Below, piece by piece: positions 1 to 9,159 of a DNA stretch of 64,000 nt. How positions within the stretch are numbered: the first letter of the stretch is position 1; the number at the start of each line of letters is the position of its first letter. The DNA lies in assembly GCA_964521195.1 (NCBI GenBank), contig CAZFRE010000001.1, positions 310,001 through 374,000 on the forward strand, written 5' to 3'. The notes beneath the pieces were generated by a model. The model made no database searches and had not been told where the DNA came from. It was given only the letters and a program-made list of their open reading frames with translations. Source of the DNA: CAWDNM01 sp964521195. GTDB taxonomy: Bacteria > Actinomycetota > Coriobacteriia > Anaerosomatales > JAAXUF01. The translations under genes were made by a program, and so were the position numbers.

Positions 1-2
1 CC

Positions 3-890
3 GGCAGCAAGAACGCCTCGGCGACGGGCACCATGGTCCGGCTCGACGCGGTCGAGGTCGTGGGCGCACTCACGCAGGCTTCGGCGCCGGAGCTCCGATT
101 CGAGCACACCGACAGCCGTCTGCTCTACGAAGGCGTCTGGAAGTTCACGTCGTCCGGGTCGCTTTCCGGCGGCTCCGACACGTGGTCCAACAGCGCGGGC
201 GGCGCGGTCAACGTGGCGTTCAACGGCACGGCCTTCACCTGGATCGCGACCAAGTCGCCGTACTACGGCATGGCGAAGGTGATGGTCGACGGATCCGCCG
301 AGACGACCGTGGACCTGTACGCGCCCGGCACAGGCTACCAGCAGCCCGTCCTCGAGCTCGAAGGGTTGTCGCCCGGCGCGCACACGGTGCGCATCGCGTG
401 GACGGGCGAGAAGAACCCGGCCTCCTCGGGCACGATGGTCAGGCTCGATGCGGTCGACGTCGTCGGGACGCTGACGCAGGCGGCGAGCCCGTTCGTGCGC
501 TACGAGCAGACCGACGGCCGGCTGCAGAAGAGCGGCGTCTGGAAGGCGACGACGTCGGGCGCGCTCTCGGGCGGAAGCGACGGGTGGACGAACTCGAGCG
601 GCGGCGCGGTCTACATCGCGTTCGACGGGACCGCATTCACGTGGATCTCGACCAGGTCGCCGCAGTACGGCAAGGCCCGGGTGATCGTCGATGGCAGCAC
701 CGAGACCACCGTCGACCTGTACGCGACCGGGACGGCCTACCAGCAGAAGGTCCTCGCGCTCACCGGGCTGCCGCCCGGCGCCCATACCGTGCGCATCGAG
801 TGGACCGGCGAGAAGAACACCGCCTCGTCCGGAACGATGGTGCGCCTCGACGCCGTCGAGGTTCTCGGCGTGCTGACGCAGGCGCCGTAG
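3..890 (+). CDS. Secreted/surface tandem-repeat protein, C-terminal part (5' truncated by window)
   Basis: The frame is open from the left edge, so the start lies outside the window. What remains is two complete copies and one partial copy of a 134-residue unit. Each unit carries an S-G-G-x-D-x-W-x-N-S stretch followed by GGAV, an F-T-W-I core, a V-D-L-Y strand, a GAHTVRI strand and a closing GTMVRLDAV. The alternating strands, abundant Gly/Ser/Thr and absence of a catalytic motif point to a beta-sandwich adhesion or carbohydrate-binding-like repeat, probably extracellular. This is inferred from composition; I do not recognise a named family. The stop codon is at 888-890. Confidence 0.7.
   Translation, partial: GSKNASATGTMVRLDAVEVVGALTQASAPELRFEHTDSRLLYEGVWKFTSSGSLSGGSDTWSNSAGGAVNVAFNGTAFTWIATKSPYYGMAKVMVDGSAETTVDLYAPGTGYQQPVLELEGLSPGAHTVRIAWTGEKNPASSGTMVRLDAVDVVGTLTQAASPFVRYEQTDGRLQKSGVWKATTSGALSGGSDGWTNSSGGAVYIAFDGTAFTWISTRSPQYGKARVIVDGSTETTVDLYATGTAYQQKVLALTGLPPGAHTVRIEWTGEKNTASSGTMVRLDAVEVLGVLTQAP
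33..890 (+). repeat. 402-bp in-frame tandem coding repeat
   Basis: The landmark GTMVRLDAV codons start at 33, 435 and 837, exactly 402 bp (134 codons) apart. Units 33-434 and 435-836 are full length; the third is only begun before the stop. Units differ at many synonymous and some non-synonymous sites, so this is an old duplication and not a recent slippage product. Confidence 0.75.
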
Positions 891-970
891 CAGACGCGCG
901 GCACGTCGCTGCACCTGGCGCAGACGGGGGCGGCCGTCGGCCACCGCTTACGCACGTCCTCGGTGACCCT

Positions 971-1000
971 TTGACTTGTACTGGTCAGTTCAACTAGCGT
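971..1000 (+). promoter_or_regulatory. Candidate promoter with an internal dyad before the DegV gene
   Basis: TTGACT (971-976) is followed after 18 nt by TAGCGT (995-1000), a plausible -35/-10 pair 30 nt upstream of the DegV start. Embedded at 972-987 is the imperfect dyad TGAC-TT-GTAC-TG-GTCA, centred on GTAC. Its size and shape resemble operators of TetR-type repressors, but no cognate regulator is adjacent. Confidence 0.35.
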
Positions 1001-1029
1001 GGGGTGACCGGCGACGAACTGAGGACGAT

Positions 1030-1887
1030 ATGGCAGCGGACAAGATCGCGATACTGGTCGATTCCTGCACGGACGTACCCAAGGAGTATCGGGACACGTA
1101 CCGGATGTACGTGGTGCCGCTCTCGATCATCTACCGCGATGCCCAGTATCGCGACGGCATCGACATCCAGCCCGAGGAGGTCTTCGAGCGGTTCGCCGAG
1201 GAGATCCCGTCCACGTCGCTGCCGAGCCCGGCCACGGTCGCCGACGTCTTCCGTCAGATCAAGGCCGACGGCTACGACAAGGTCATCGCCGTGCACATCT
1301 CGAGTGGCCTGAGCGGGACCTTCGAGATGGTCAGCGGCTTCGGCCCGTCGCCTGAGGGGCTCGAGGCATACTACGTCGACACGAAGAACATCGGCATCGG
1401 CGCGGGGTTCTCGGCGATTCGCGCCGGCGAGCTCATCGAGGCGGGCCTACCGTTTGACGAGGTCTGCCGCGGGGTCGAGGAGGCGGCGCTCGCTACGCGA
1501 CTGTACTTCTGCGTCTCGACGCTGGAGTACCTCATCAAGGGCGGCCGCATCGGGCTCGTCGCAGGCGTGTTGGGCAGCATCCTCGACCTCAAGCCCGTCA
1601 TCTCGTGTAACGCGGACGGCATCTACGACACCGTCGCCAAGGCGCGGGGGCGCAAGAAGTCGCTCAAGCTCGCGCTCGACCAGGCCGTGCAGTTCGCGGC
1701 CGGCGCCGAGGAGTACAACATCACGGTCATGCACGGGGCCGCGCAGGCCGAGGCCGACGAGCTGCTCGCGGCGCTGAAGCTCGCACTGCCCGACCACCGC
1801 ATCGCGATCGAGGGGCAGATCACCCCGGCCCTCGTGGTTCACACGGGACCGGGGCTCATCGGCATAGGCGTGCAGCGGGTCAGGTAG
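1030..1887 (+). CDS. DegV family fatty-acid-binding protein
   Basis: 285 residues, the usual DegV/FakB length. The two-domain EDD fold signature is visible: DSCTDVP near the N-terminus, TSLPSPATV and HISSGLSGTFEM in the first half, then the basic CVSTLEYLIKGGRIG, a KPVISC strand and the closing HTGPGLIGIG. DegV proteins bind a single fatty acid; FakB members present it to the kinase FakA for phosphorylation and phospholipid synthesis. FakA is not in this window, so whether this copy is a kinase partner is unknown. The ATG at 1030 follows a GAGG-like ribosome site; an upstream in-frame ATG at 976 lacks one and would overlap the promoter. Confidence 0.93.
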   Translation: MAADKIAILVDSCTDVPKEYRDTYRMYVVPLSIIYRDAQYRDGIDIQPEEVFERFAEEIPSTSLPSPATVADVFRQIKADGYDKVIAVHISSGLSGTFEMVSGFGPSPEGLEAYYVDTKNIGIGAGFSAIRAGELIEAGLPFDEVCRGVEEAALATRLYFCVSTLEYLIKGGRIGLVAGVLGSILDLKPVISCNADGIYDTVAKARGRKKSLKLALDQAVQFAAGAEEYNITVMHGAAQAEADELLAALKLALPDHRIAIEGQITPALVVHTGPGLIGIGVQRVR

Positions 1888-1922
1888 CCGCGACCGCGCT
1901 GGCGGGGCGAGCGGCTTCCCAG

Positions 1923-2909
1923 CTACAGCGTCAGCGTCCAGGGGCCCGACGCGTCGACTTCGATCACGTACACGCCCTTGGGGATCCCCTTGGAGGTCCG
2001 CCCGCCGGAGGTCTTGCTCGTCGTCGCGACGAGTTCCTTGACCACGTCACCGTCCTGGTTGCGCAGGCGTGCCCTGAACGGCGTCCCGCTCGGGTTGGTG
2101 AAGTGGAATCGGTACGTCTTGCTCGACCGCGAGAGGCTGAACGGAGCGCTCACGTACGGTCCGGTGCCCGAGAGGCCTGCGAATGACGGCGCGCCGAGCT
2201 TGCGCGGCTCGTAGATGACAACCTTCCAGCCCACGCCGTCGGCAGCCACCACCTTGAGGTAGTACTTCTGGCTCGTGATGAGATCGAAGGCATGCTCGCC
2301 CACGAAGCCGGTGGTGCTGTCGAGCACCTTGAATACCGTCGAGTAGCCGCTGCCGGACTTCTTGAGCAGGTACACCTTGAAGGCCGCGGTCGAGGTCTCC
2401 GCCGAGCCGGTCGACTCGATCGAGAACTCGACGAGTCCCTTGCGCAGGTTCATGCCGACCGGCACGGTGGTGTCGCCCGAGCCTGCGACGGTGATGCGCG
2501 GCGGCTGGAGCCCCCACACCTTCAACGCCGGCGAGACACCCGGTTCGTACTTGGAGCTGCCGGGGTAGCGGAACCGGTACAGTGCGTTGGACTCCGGGCG
2601 GACGGGGATTATGGCGCGGCCACGCGCATTCGTCTCGATACCGCGCTTGACCACCGTCCACGTGGGCTCATCGGACTCAGGCGAGCGCTCGAGGATGACC
2701 TTCGAGCTCTTGATCGGCGTGCCCCCCGCCGTGCGCAGGAACGCCTCGATCTTCACCTTGACGTGGATGCTCGGCGTCCGTGGCGTGGTCGCACGGATCG
2801 TGATCTTGGTGGCCGTGGCAGCCAACGCGGTCGCCGGCACGAGGAGGATCGCGAGCAAGAGCACCGCGAGCGGCGCAAGCAAGCGGGTCCTATGGGTGAG
2901 CGTGTTCAT
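1923..2909 (-). CDS. Secreted protein with Ig-like and PPC-like domains
   Basis: 328 residues. An N-terminal signal peptide (basic start, then a Leu/Ala/Val-rich core ending ALAATA near residue 32) is clear. Residues about 35-130 form an Ig-like beta domain containing KSSKVILERS and a Y-R-F-R-Y-P-G-S-S strand that resembles the surface domains elsewhere in this window. The C-terminal third (SKTYRFHF to YVIEVDASGPWTLTL) resembles bacterial pre-peptidase C-terminal domains. The ATG at 2909 has GGGAGGT 5 nt upstream. It begins 36 nt after the subtilase stop on the same strand, so the two are probably co-transcribed. No enzyme motif is seen. Confidence 0.8.
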   Translation of the reverse strand: MNTLTHRTRLLAPLAVLLLAILLVPATALAATATKITIRATTPRTPSIHVKVKIEAFLRTAGGTPIKSSKVILERSPESDEPTWTVVKRGIETNARGRAIIPVRPESNALYRFRYPGSSKYEPGVSPALKVWGLQPPRITVAGSGDTTVPVGMNLRKGLVEFSIESTGSAETSTAAFKVYLLKKSGSGYSTVFKVLDSTTGFVGEHAFDLITSQKYYLKVVAADGVGWKVVIYEPRKLGAPSFAGLSGTGPYVSAPFSLSRSSKTYRFHFTNPSGTPFRARLRNQDGDVVKELVATTSKTSGGRTSKGIPKGVYVIEVDASGPWTLTL

Positions 2910-2945
2910 CGCTACCTCCCTCGACGCTGTATTCGGTACCTCTCG

Positions 2946-5900
2946 CTACTTGGTCTTGAAGTAGCGAGACGAGCTGTAGCTTCCGGCGTGCTTGGAGTCG
3001 GAATGGTAGGCCCGCAGGCGGTACGACGCCTTCTTGCCGAGCGACGTGTACGCCGTGTACGAGGTCTTCTTCGCCTTGATCGTCACCTTGACGGTCTTGT
3101 ACGGCGTCGTGCTGTAGCTCGCGCCGGACTTCTTGTAGAACTTCAGGTACACGTACGTCTTCGACGTGTGCTTCGATATCGTGCCGGTGACCTTGAACTT
3201 CTTTCCGTGCCTCGGCGTGCTGGGGTAGACCTTGGGGCGCGAGAGTTTGGCGTGGCCCTGCGCGACCGCGGTGGCCTTGGCCGCGACGGACCAGTTGCCC
3301 GACGTGTCGCGGGTGAACGCGGTGAAGTAGTAGCGCTTGTATGCGGTCAGTCCGGTCGCCGTGCACGTCGTGCCGGCGCTGTCGAACACCACGGTCTGGC
3401 CCACCGTCGAGGTCGCCGTGGTGGCGTACCCCGAACTCGAGCGCAGGATACGGGTCGACGCGTAGTCGCCGGCCGGGTTCGTCCAGCTGAGCGTCGCCTT
3501 CTTGTAGCCCTTCGTTGCCGCGAGGGCAGCCGGAGCCGCGGGAGCGTCGAAGTCGATCTCGAGGCTGACCGGGATCTCGATGATCTGCGGCGCACCCGGG
3601 ATGCCGAGGTACACGACGCCCTCGTAGGTCTCGCCGTTGGCCGCGCCCTGAGGCATGGTCCACTGGACCGGGATGGTGTGCGTCGTACCCGCCGAGACGG
3701 TCCCGATCGGCAGCCCGCTCATCGCGAGGCTGTTACCCTGCATGACCATCTGGGTGACGGTCACCGTGTCGGTGCCGGACGGCACGCTGTAGCCGTAGAC
3801 CTGCGCACGGTACGTGCCGTTCTCCGGAGCGACCAGGCGCACGTGCTCGTTGCCCGAGGACGATTCGGAGCCGGCCACGTCGATCCAGCTGGTGCCGCTC
3901 CAGCGCTGTACGTAGAGGTCGACATCGGAGGTGTCGTTGGCGGTCGTCACGTCCACGTAGGCGGCGTCGTCGACCACGAACGACGTGCTCTCCCACGAGC
4001 TTTCGTGTCCGACGACCGCATCGGTGATGCTTCGCTTCGCGAGTCCGTAGCCGGCCGCGGTCAGCCCGGGAAGGTCGATGCTCGTTGAGAACGAGACGGA
4101 GACCGTGCCCGTGTCGAGCGCCGAGCGCGCCGTGCACGACGCCGGGGTGCTCGAGACCACTCCCGCGTTTCCGCTGAAGCCGCTGCCGATCGTGGTGCCC
4201 GCGTACAGCACGTTGTGGAGCATGATCTCGTTCAGACCTCCGTCGAGCGCACCCGCGACCCACTCGGAAGCGTCGTTCGTGGCGGTCTGGAAGCCCCAGC
4301 GACCGGCTCCGAGATTGGCGTTCGCCGAGCCACCCTTGTAGGTGAGGTCGTACGGGCCGAAGAACGAGTCGTCGCCGGTCGGCCAGTCGATGTCGCGCGG
4401 CGTGGGCCCGTACAGCAGCGAGTCGATGTCGGTCGGCGTCGAGTCCCACGAGGTGTGCACGAGCCACTTGGCCCCCTCGGCCGAGGAGACCGTGTCGGGC
4501 ACGTCAGCCATGAAGAAGCGCCAGTCGCCGGCCTCCGGCCTCCAGTTCCAGTCCTGATAGCCGAACACCTTGGTGTTGTCCATCAGCGTCTCGTACGACG
4601 AGGTGCCGCCGAAGTCGATCGTCGCGCCGTCGCCTGCGACGTTGACCGTCACCGGCACCACCGTCGTGGTCGTGCCCTGGGACACGAGAATCTGCCCGTC
4701 GAACGCGCCGAGCGGAGCATCAGCGGGGACGGCGATGCTCGCGTCGATCCCGCGCGCGCTACCGGCCGCGATCTGGAACGAGGTGTCCGATACGGTCAGC
4801 CATGGCCAGTCGACCCGATTCCAGCCGCTGAGCTCGACCTTCACGTGGACGAGCCCGCCGCCGCCCCTGTTGCGATGCTGGAGTCCGAGGAAGACGCCAT
4901 CGTGCATGCGGTCGAGGGGGTTCTGGACCCGGATCTCGTGCGACGTGCCTCGCCCGTAGCCATAGGTGAACCGCTCGTACTCGCCCGCGTCGATCTCGCC
5001 GTCATCAACGAGCCCGTCCGCGTCGCCGTCGGTCCACAGGTCGCCGCTGACGTCTGCATCGCTCCAGTCATAGGCGAGCACGCGAACGTCGTTCTTGTCG
5101 TCGGTGAGGGGGGTCATCTCGCCACTGGGGTCCATCTCGTCGAGCGGGTAGACCGTACGGATCACGAGCAGGTCCGTTCCGGCGGCGATGTCGCCGGTGA
5201 TGTCGCGCAGGAAGTCCGGCCTGTTGAAGTCGTACTCGGACTCATCGGCGGGGGTGATCGTCACTTCGATCGTCTTCGTCCAAGCGCGCTGGTGCCACGC
5301 GTCGGACACGTTCACGTCAGCGGGTGCATCAGAGGAGTTGGAGATGGTGAAGGATGTGGAGTCCACGTCGCCTGCATGCATGATGTTGGCGAAGCCGTTG
5401 CGCTTCGTGCCCCGGAAGTCACCCGCGGTCCACGCCGGCGGCGACACCAGGAGTCCGCCCGTCTGGGCGGCCAGTGCGGTGCTGCGCTTGGCGTTCACCA
5501 TGCCTGCGCCCTGCACGAACGAGTCGTACGAGAGATCCGTCGCGCCGCTCATCATCAGATTGCGGGCCTCAGACCATGTTGGCCAGCGCCCGCTCTGAGC
5601 CTTGAACGCCTGCTGCACCAGCGCGAGGTTGCCCACTGCCACAGGCGTCGAGCGGCTGGTGCCGCCCCAGATCTCCCACGCGCGCCAACCGTCGAGGTGG
5701 TCGTCGTCGATGATCGCGTTGTTGAGCGGGACCGCTCCCGACGAGTACGCGCCGTCCGCGACGACGCTGACACCGTTGTCGCCCAACGCGGACGGTCCAC
5801 GGTTCGACCAGCTGATCACGTCGCCCACGGTCACCTGGTCGGTGGTCGTGATGGAGTCCCAGCCACCGCAGGCGCCGAACTGCGTCGACGCGCCCACCGA

Positions 5901-7664
5901 GATACCCGTGCTCGGTGACGGCGGCGCATTGGTGCCGTAACCCGGTCCGCCGTTGCCCGTTGAGAACACGAACACCGTGCTGGGGGAGTACGCGTCGTTG
6001 AGCATCGTGATGTAGCGCGACTCGTAGTCCCAGCCGTCGTTGTCGACAGCGGAGTCGCCGAAGCTGCATGAGAGCGATTGGAGCTCATCGCCCGTGCCGT
6101 TGTCCCCGTCGAGCCCGAAAGCCGCGAAGTCATAGGCCATCACATACGTTGAACTGCTCGAATAGATGTTGCCGATGCCGACGAGCTTCGCGTCTCTGCC
6201 GGCGCCTTGGACGATGCCGCCGGTGCCGGCGCCCTTGAACGATGGGTACTCATCGGCGATGGACGCACCGTCGATGACGCCCTGCCCCACGATATTGGAC
6301 GCGCACAGCGTGCCGTGCGTGTCGTCGTAGTCGAGCGAACCCATGATGCAGACGAGGTCGCCCGCGCCAGGTGCGGCTGCGGCTCCGGCGTTGAAGTGCA
6401 GGTCGAAGCCGGGCGGATTGTTGGTGCCGTCGGCGATCCAGTAGATCATGCCGCCGGAGAGGTCGGCGTAGCCATCGGCACCGCTGGTCTCTTCCTCGGA
6501 GTCCCAGAAGTCAAGGTAGGAGATCGGTGAGTCCTTGGTACACGGCTTGTCGTCGGTGAAGTCCTCGTTGCCGTTGAGGTCGATGTACACAGTGTCGTAC
6601 ACGCCGGCCGTGTGCTCGTCGGTCACGAGGATCGGCGCCCAACCCGACGCGTACCCCGTGATGGAAGTGCCGAGCTGTTCGTCGCTCGAGTAGCCCATGT
6701 GGAAGTTGCCCGAGAGGCTCGTGTTGGGGAGCACGTACGTCACGCCATGCAGCGACGCGGTGCCGCCGGCGCCTCGGGTGACGACGTAGCTCGTGTCCGA
6801 GAACCAGGACATGCCTGTCGTCACGTAGTCGGTCCCGTAGTAGTGGTCGTAGGCGAACGCGATGACCGAGTACGGGTCGTACGCGAGCGGCCAGCCCTTG
6901 TACGGCGAGGCATCGGCCGTGACCGTGGCCTGCGTACCCTGCAGATCCGGGTGCGCGAAGTCCACGCCCGTATCGGCGACGCCGACAAGGACGCCCTCGC
7001 CCGTGAAGCCGTCTGCCCACGCCTCGGCGGACTTGTGCGTCGATCCAACGTCGAGCCAGCCGGTCGGGGCGTTGCCGCCGCTCGCCGCAGCTGGTGAGGG
7101 CGCACCGGCGACCTCGGGCTTGCCCTCGGCGTCGAACGAGTCCGCCCACGCCGCGATGTCGCCCGACTTCGTCGCAGCCGCCATCCGAGCGGCGATCTTC
7201 TTGCCCGCGGCCTTCGCCTTCGCCGGGTCGGTCTTGGGGACGTCGGGCAGTACCGGCGGGTCGCTCGGACGGTTGTCCTCGACGCGGATGACGTCGTCGG
7301 CGGTGGCGAGCTTGCCCAGGTCACGGCCCCTGACGCGACCAACGTACAGGTAGCTCTCCTTGTCGGCCTTCAGGCGGATCCGGAGCGGCTGCACCAGCTG
7401 CTTCGGTGCCTTCGCACCTGCGTGCGTGAACACCATGACATCGACCAGCGCCGCGCTCTCGGCCTCGGCGGCCGAGGCCAGGGATGCGTCGAGCTTCTCG
7501 GCGAGGAGAGCGTCGGCGCTCGTCTCGACGCGAGGCGCAACACGAGCCGGCGTCGTCTTGCCGATAGCGATGCCGGCGCATGTCGCGACGACCGCAGCGG
7601 TCGCGATCGCCATGCTCACCAACCCGAGTGGCTTCCTCCAGGCCCGATCCCCGTGCTGACTCAT
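2946..7664 (-). CDS. Very large secreted S8 subtilisin-like serine protease
   Basis: 1572 residues with an N-terminal membrane/signal segment (about 13-35) and a propeptide-like region to about 200. The catalytic triad is intact: Asp231 in VGVADTGVDFAHPDL, His450 in DDTHGTLCA and Ser670 in GGTSRSTPVA, with the oxyanion Asn571 in FSTGNGG. The spacing of 219 residues between Asp and His is far longer than in subtilisin; this insert carries a Ca-loop-like DLNGNEDFTDD. After the catalytic domain come long beta-rich regions, a fibronectin-III-like unit (about 1370-1460) and a Lys/Tyr-rich C-terminal domain shared with other secreted proteins here. The ATG at 7664 has GGGAGG 7 nt upstream; an earlier in-frame start at 7877 has no ribosome site and no signal-like sequence. 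Confidence 0.95.
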   Translation of the reverse strand: MSQHGDRAWRKPLGLVSMAIATAAVVATCAGIAIGKTTPARVAPRVETSADALLAEKLDASLASAAEAESAALVDVMVFTHAGAKAPKQLVQPLRIRLKADKESYLYVGRVRGRDLGKLATADDVIRVEDNRPSDPPVLPDVPKTDPAKAKAAGKKIAARMAAATKSGDIAAWADSFDAEGKPEVAGAPSPAAASGGNAPTGWLDVGSTHKSAEAWADGFTGEGVLVGVADTGVDFAHPDLQGTQATVTADASPYKGWPLAYDPYSVIAFAYDHYYGTDYVTTGMSWFSDTSYVVTRGAGGTASLHGVTYVLPNTSLSGNFHMGYSSDEQLGTSITGYASGWAPILVTDEHTAGVYDTVYIDLNGNEDFTDDKPCTKDSPISYLDFWDSEEETSGADGYADLSGGMIYWIADGTNNPPGFDLHFNAGAAAAPGAGDLVCIMGSLDYDDTHGTLCASNIVGQGVIDGASIADEYPSFKGAGTGGIVQGAGRDAKLVGIGNIYSSSSTYVMAYDFAAFGLDGDNGTGDELQSLSCSFGDSAVDNDGWDYESRYITMLNDAYSPSTVFVFSTGNGGPGYGTNAPPSPSTGISVGASTQFGACGGWDSITTTDQVTVGDVISWSNRGPSALGDNGVSVVADGAYSSGAVPLNNAIIDDDHLDGWRAWEIWGGTSRSTPVAVGNLALVQQAFKAQSGRWPTWSEARNLMMSGATDLSYDSFVQGAGMVNAKRSTALAAQTGGLLVSPPAWTAGDFRGTKRNGFANIMHAGDVDSTSFTISNSSDAPADVNVSDAWHQRAWTKTIEVTITPADESEYDFNRPDFLRDITGDIAAGTDLLVIRTVYPLDEMDPSGEMTPLTDDKNDVRVLAYDWSDADVSGDLWTDGDADGLVDDGEIDAGEYERFTYGYGRGTSHEIRVQNPLDRMHDGVFLGLQHRNRGGGGLVHVKVELSGWNRVDWPWLTVSDTSFQIAAGSARGIDASIAVPADAPLGAFDGQILVSQGTTTTVVPVTVNVAGDGATIDFGGTSSYETLMDNTKVFGYQDWNWRPEAGDWRFFMADVPDTVSSAEGAKWLVHTSWDSTPTDIDSLLYGPTPRDIDWPTGDDSFFGPYDLTYKGGSANANLGAGRWGFQTATNDASEWVAGALDGGLNEIMLHNVLYAGTTIGSGFSGNAGVVSSTPASCTARSALDTGTVSVSFSTSIDLPGLTAAGYGLAKRSITDAVVGHESSWESTSFVVDDAAYVDVTTANDTSDVDLYVQRWSGTSWIDVAGSESSSGNEHVRLVAPENGTYRAQVYGYSVPSGTDTVTVTQMVMQGNSLAMSGLPIGTVSAGTTHTIPVQWTMPQGAANGETYEGVVYLGIPGAPQIIEIPVSLEIDFDAPAAPAALAATKGYKKATLSWTNPAGDYASTRILRSSSGYATTATSTVGQTVVFDSAGTTCTATGLTAYKRYYFTAFTRDTSGNWSVAAKATAVAQGHAKLSRPKVYPSTPRHGKKFKVTGTISKHTSKTYVYLKFYKKSGASYSTTPYKTVKVTIKAKKTSYTAYTSLGKKASYRLRAYHSDSKHAGSYSSSRYFKTK

Positions 7665-7975
7665 GCTGGTGCCTCCCAATCGTGACGTGTCCGCTGCAGG
7701 CGGATGGCACGTGTGCGGTGATTGCCGCTCGGCTGACGTCGCCGTCCCGGCCATGCGCGCGCGAACCAGAATCCCCCATAGCCAGAATAGACCTGTCGCG
7801 CGCGCACTCAAGAGGCATGTGCCCCAACCGCGGGTCGAGAACACGCGCAGGCGACGCAGATGAGCTGCTCGTGCCACACTGAGGCTGCGACGAGGCGGGT
7901 CGGTTGGGCCCGTATCCGCGCGGGCGCCGAAGACGGCCTCCGGTCGAGTCGGGACGAGCGAGGAAGCGAGGGCGG
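7665..7975. other. Intergenic region between divergent genes
   Basis: 311 bp separate the subtilase (leftward) from the triple-HTH gene (rightward) and must hold both promoters. I see no convincing -35/-10 pair in either direction, no long inverted repeat and no coding-like short frame. AT-richer stretches around 7770-7800 are the most likely place for the subtilase promoter, but I cannot define it. Confidence 0.4.
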
Positions 7976-8563
7976 ATGCCGGCGGGCAAGCGGATGACGG
8001 AGCACACTGCTCGTGCCATCGCCGAGCGTATCGTCGCGGGCGAGCGTCACACCGAGATAGCCCGCCGCTTCGGCGTGTCGGTGGAGACCGTCGGCGCCAT
8101 CAAGAGCGGCGCGAGATGGGCATCCGCTATCGACGAGGAGCTTCGCGCGCGCCTCGCGTCCGCCAAACCTGTCGCCACGCTCGACGCCGAGGGGGCGCGT
8201 CGGGTGATGGCCGCGCTCGAGGCCGGACGTCCCGGCGCCGAGATCGCACGCGAGTTCGGCGTCAGCGAAAGCCTCGTGAGTGCGATCAAGACCGGTCGCG
8301 CGTGGGCCGAGCTCGATCCGGAGCTCCCGTCGAGACTCGCGGGCGGCCCGAAGCAGGGCAAAGCGCTCACCGCCGAGCAGGTCGCGCTCATCAAACGGCG
8401 GCTTGCCGACGGGGGATCGTCTCGGAAGGTGGCTTCGGAGTTCGGCGTGTCCGCGTCGACGGTCCTGGCGATCGCGCAGGGCCGGACCTGGGAGCACGTC
8501 GCGCCGGCGGCTGCGGAGCCGGCCGGGTCTGGCAGCGGCGCGGGCGGGGGAGATACCGCCTAG
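7976..8563 (+). CDS. Protein of three tandem helix-turn-helix units
   Basis: 195 residues consisting almost wholly of three copies of a homeodomain-like HTH unit. The recognition segments are EIARRFGVSVETVGAIKSG, EIAREFGVSESLVSAIKTG and KVASEFGVSASTVLAIAQG, each followed by a W-containing linker (ARW, RAW, RTW). This unit is best known as the DNA-recognition arm attached to HNH homing endonucleases and phage proteins; here there is no nuclease or other domain. A role in sequence-specific DNA binding is likely, but the target is unknown. The start at 7976 follows an AGGAAGCGAGGGCGG stretch; an ATG at 7994 is the alternative. The META lipoprotein gene follows 43 nt downstream. Confidence 0.85.
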   Translation: MPAGKRMTEHTARAIAERIVAGERHTEIARRFGVSVETVGAIKSGARWASAIDEELRARLASAKPVATLDAEGARRVMAALEAGRPGAEIAREFGVSESLVSAIKTGRAWAELDPELPSRLAGGPKQGKALTAEQVALIKRRLADGGSSRKVASEFGVSASTVLAIAQGRTWEHVAPAAAEPAGSGSGAGGGDTA

Positions 8564-8606
8564 GCTCGCGTGTCGCGCGAGCCGCCGTAGGTGGAAGGGG
8601 CGCGGG

Positions 8607-9065
8607 ATGGGGTTCACGTCGTGTGAGGGAAGGCGCGCCCGGCGAGTCGCGTTGGCGCTCGCGGTAGCGCTCGCTATCGCCGCCATCGCGGGGTGCGGCT
8701 CGCTGGGCGGGGACCCGAAGGCCGCCGCGCTCGAGGGCTCCTGGGTCGTCGAGGCGTTCGGCGGCACGACAGCGCTCGAGCCTGCCGATCCGATGGTGAC
8801 CACCGACCTCACGCTCGCGGCAGGGAAGGCATCCGGAACCGGTGGCGTGAACTCCTACGGCGGGACCTACACCGCCGAGAACGGCGGCGAGATCACCTTC
8901 AGCCAGATGGCCTCGACGGCCATGGCCGGACCTGAGATCGCGATGGAGCAGGAGGCGAGGTTCTTCTCGGCGCTGGAGAAGACGCGTCGTTTCGAGTTCG
9001 ACGGCGACAGACTCGTGCTGTCGGACGCCGGCAACAACACCTTGGTCGTCCTTGCTCCGCAGTAG
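8607..9065 (+). CDS. META-domain lipoprotein
   Basis: 152 residues. A lipoprotein signal peptide ends in the lipobox IAGC (Cys30), so the mature protein should be tethered to the outer face of the membrane. Residues about 45-150 form one META domain (HslJ-like): GSWVVEAFGG, G-V-N-S-Y-G-G-T-Y, ITFSQMASTAMAGPE, a QEARFFSAL helix and a final LVLSDAGNNTLVVL. META proteins are small stress- or heat-associated envelope proteins without known catalysis. The ATG at 8607 follows GAAGGGG. A two-META relative lies at 32058-32852. Confidence 0.9.
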   Translation: MGFTSCEGRRARRVALALAVALAIAAIAGCGSLGGDPKAAALEGSWVVEAFGGTTALEPADPMVTTDLTLAAGKASGTGGVNSYGGTYTAENGGEITFSQMASTAMAGPEIAMEQEARFFSALEKTRRFEFDGDRLVLSDAGNNTLVVLAPQ

Positions 9066-9073
9066 CGACACGG

Positions 9074-9110
9074 GGCCGCGCTGCGGCCGCGGGGCGAGCG
9101 TAGCGCGGCC
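9074..9110 (+). terminator. Possible terminator hairpin after the META lipoprotein gene
   Basis: GGCCGCGCT (9074-9082) is perfectly complementary to AGCGCGGCC (9102-9110) with a 19-nt loop, just after the stop at 9065. There is no T-run, so function as an intrinsic terminator is uncertain. Confidence 0.3.
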
Positions 9111-9159
9111 GAGGTGGCGGGCCGGTCGCTCGACCCGGTGAATCGGGTATCACCTTGCC

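Noticed and set aside
2292..5918. Long rightward open frames antisense to the subtilase (about 570-600 codons)
   Set aside because: They are Arg/His/Val-rich without any domain. Such antisense frames are expected at very high GC, and the subtilase on the other strand has intact catalytic motifs.
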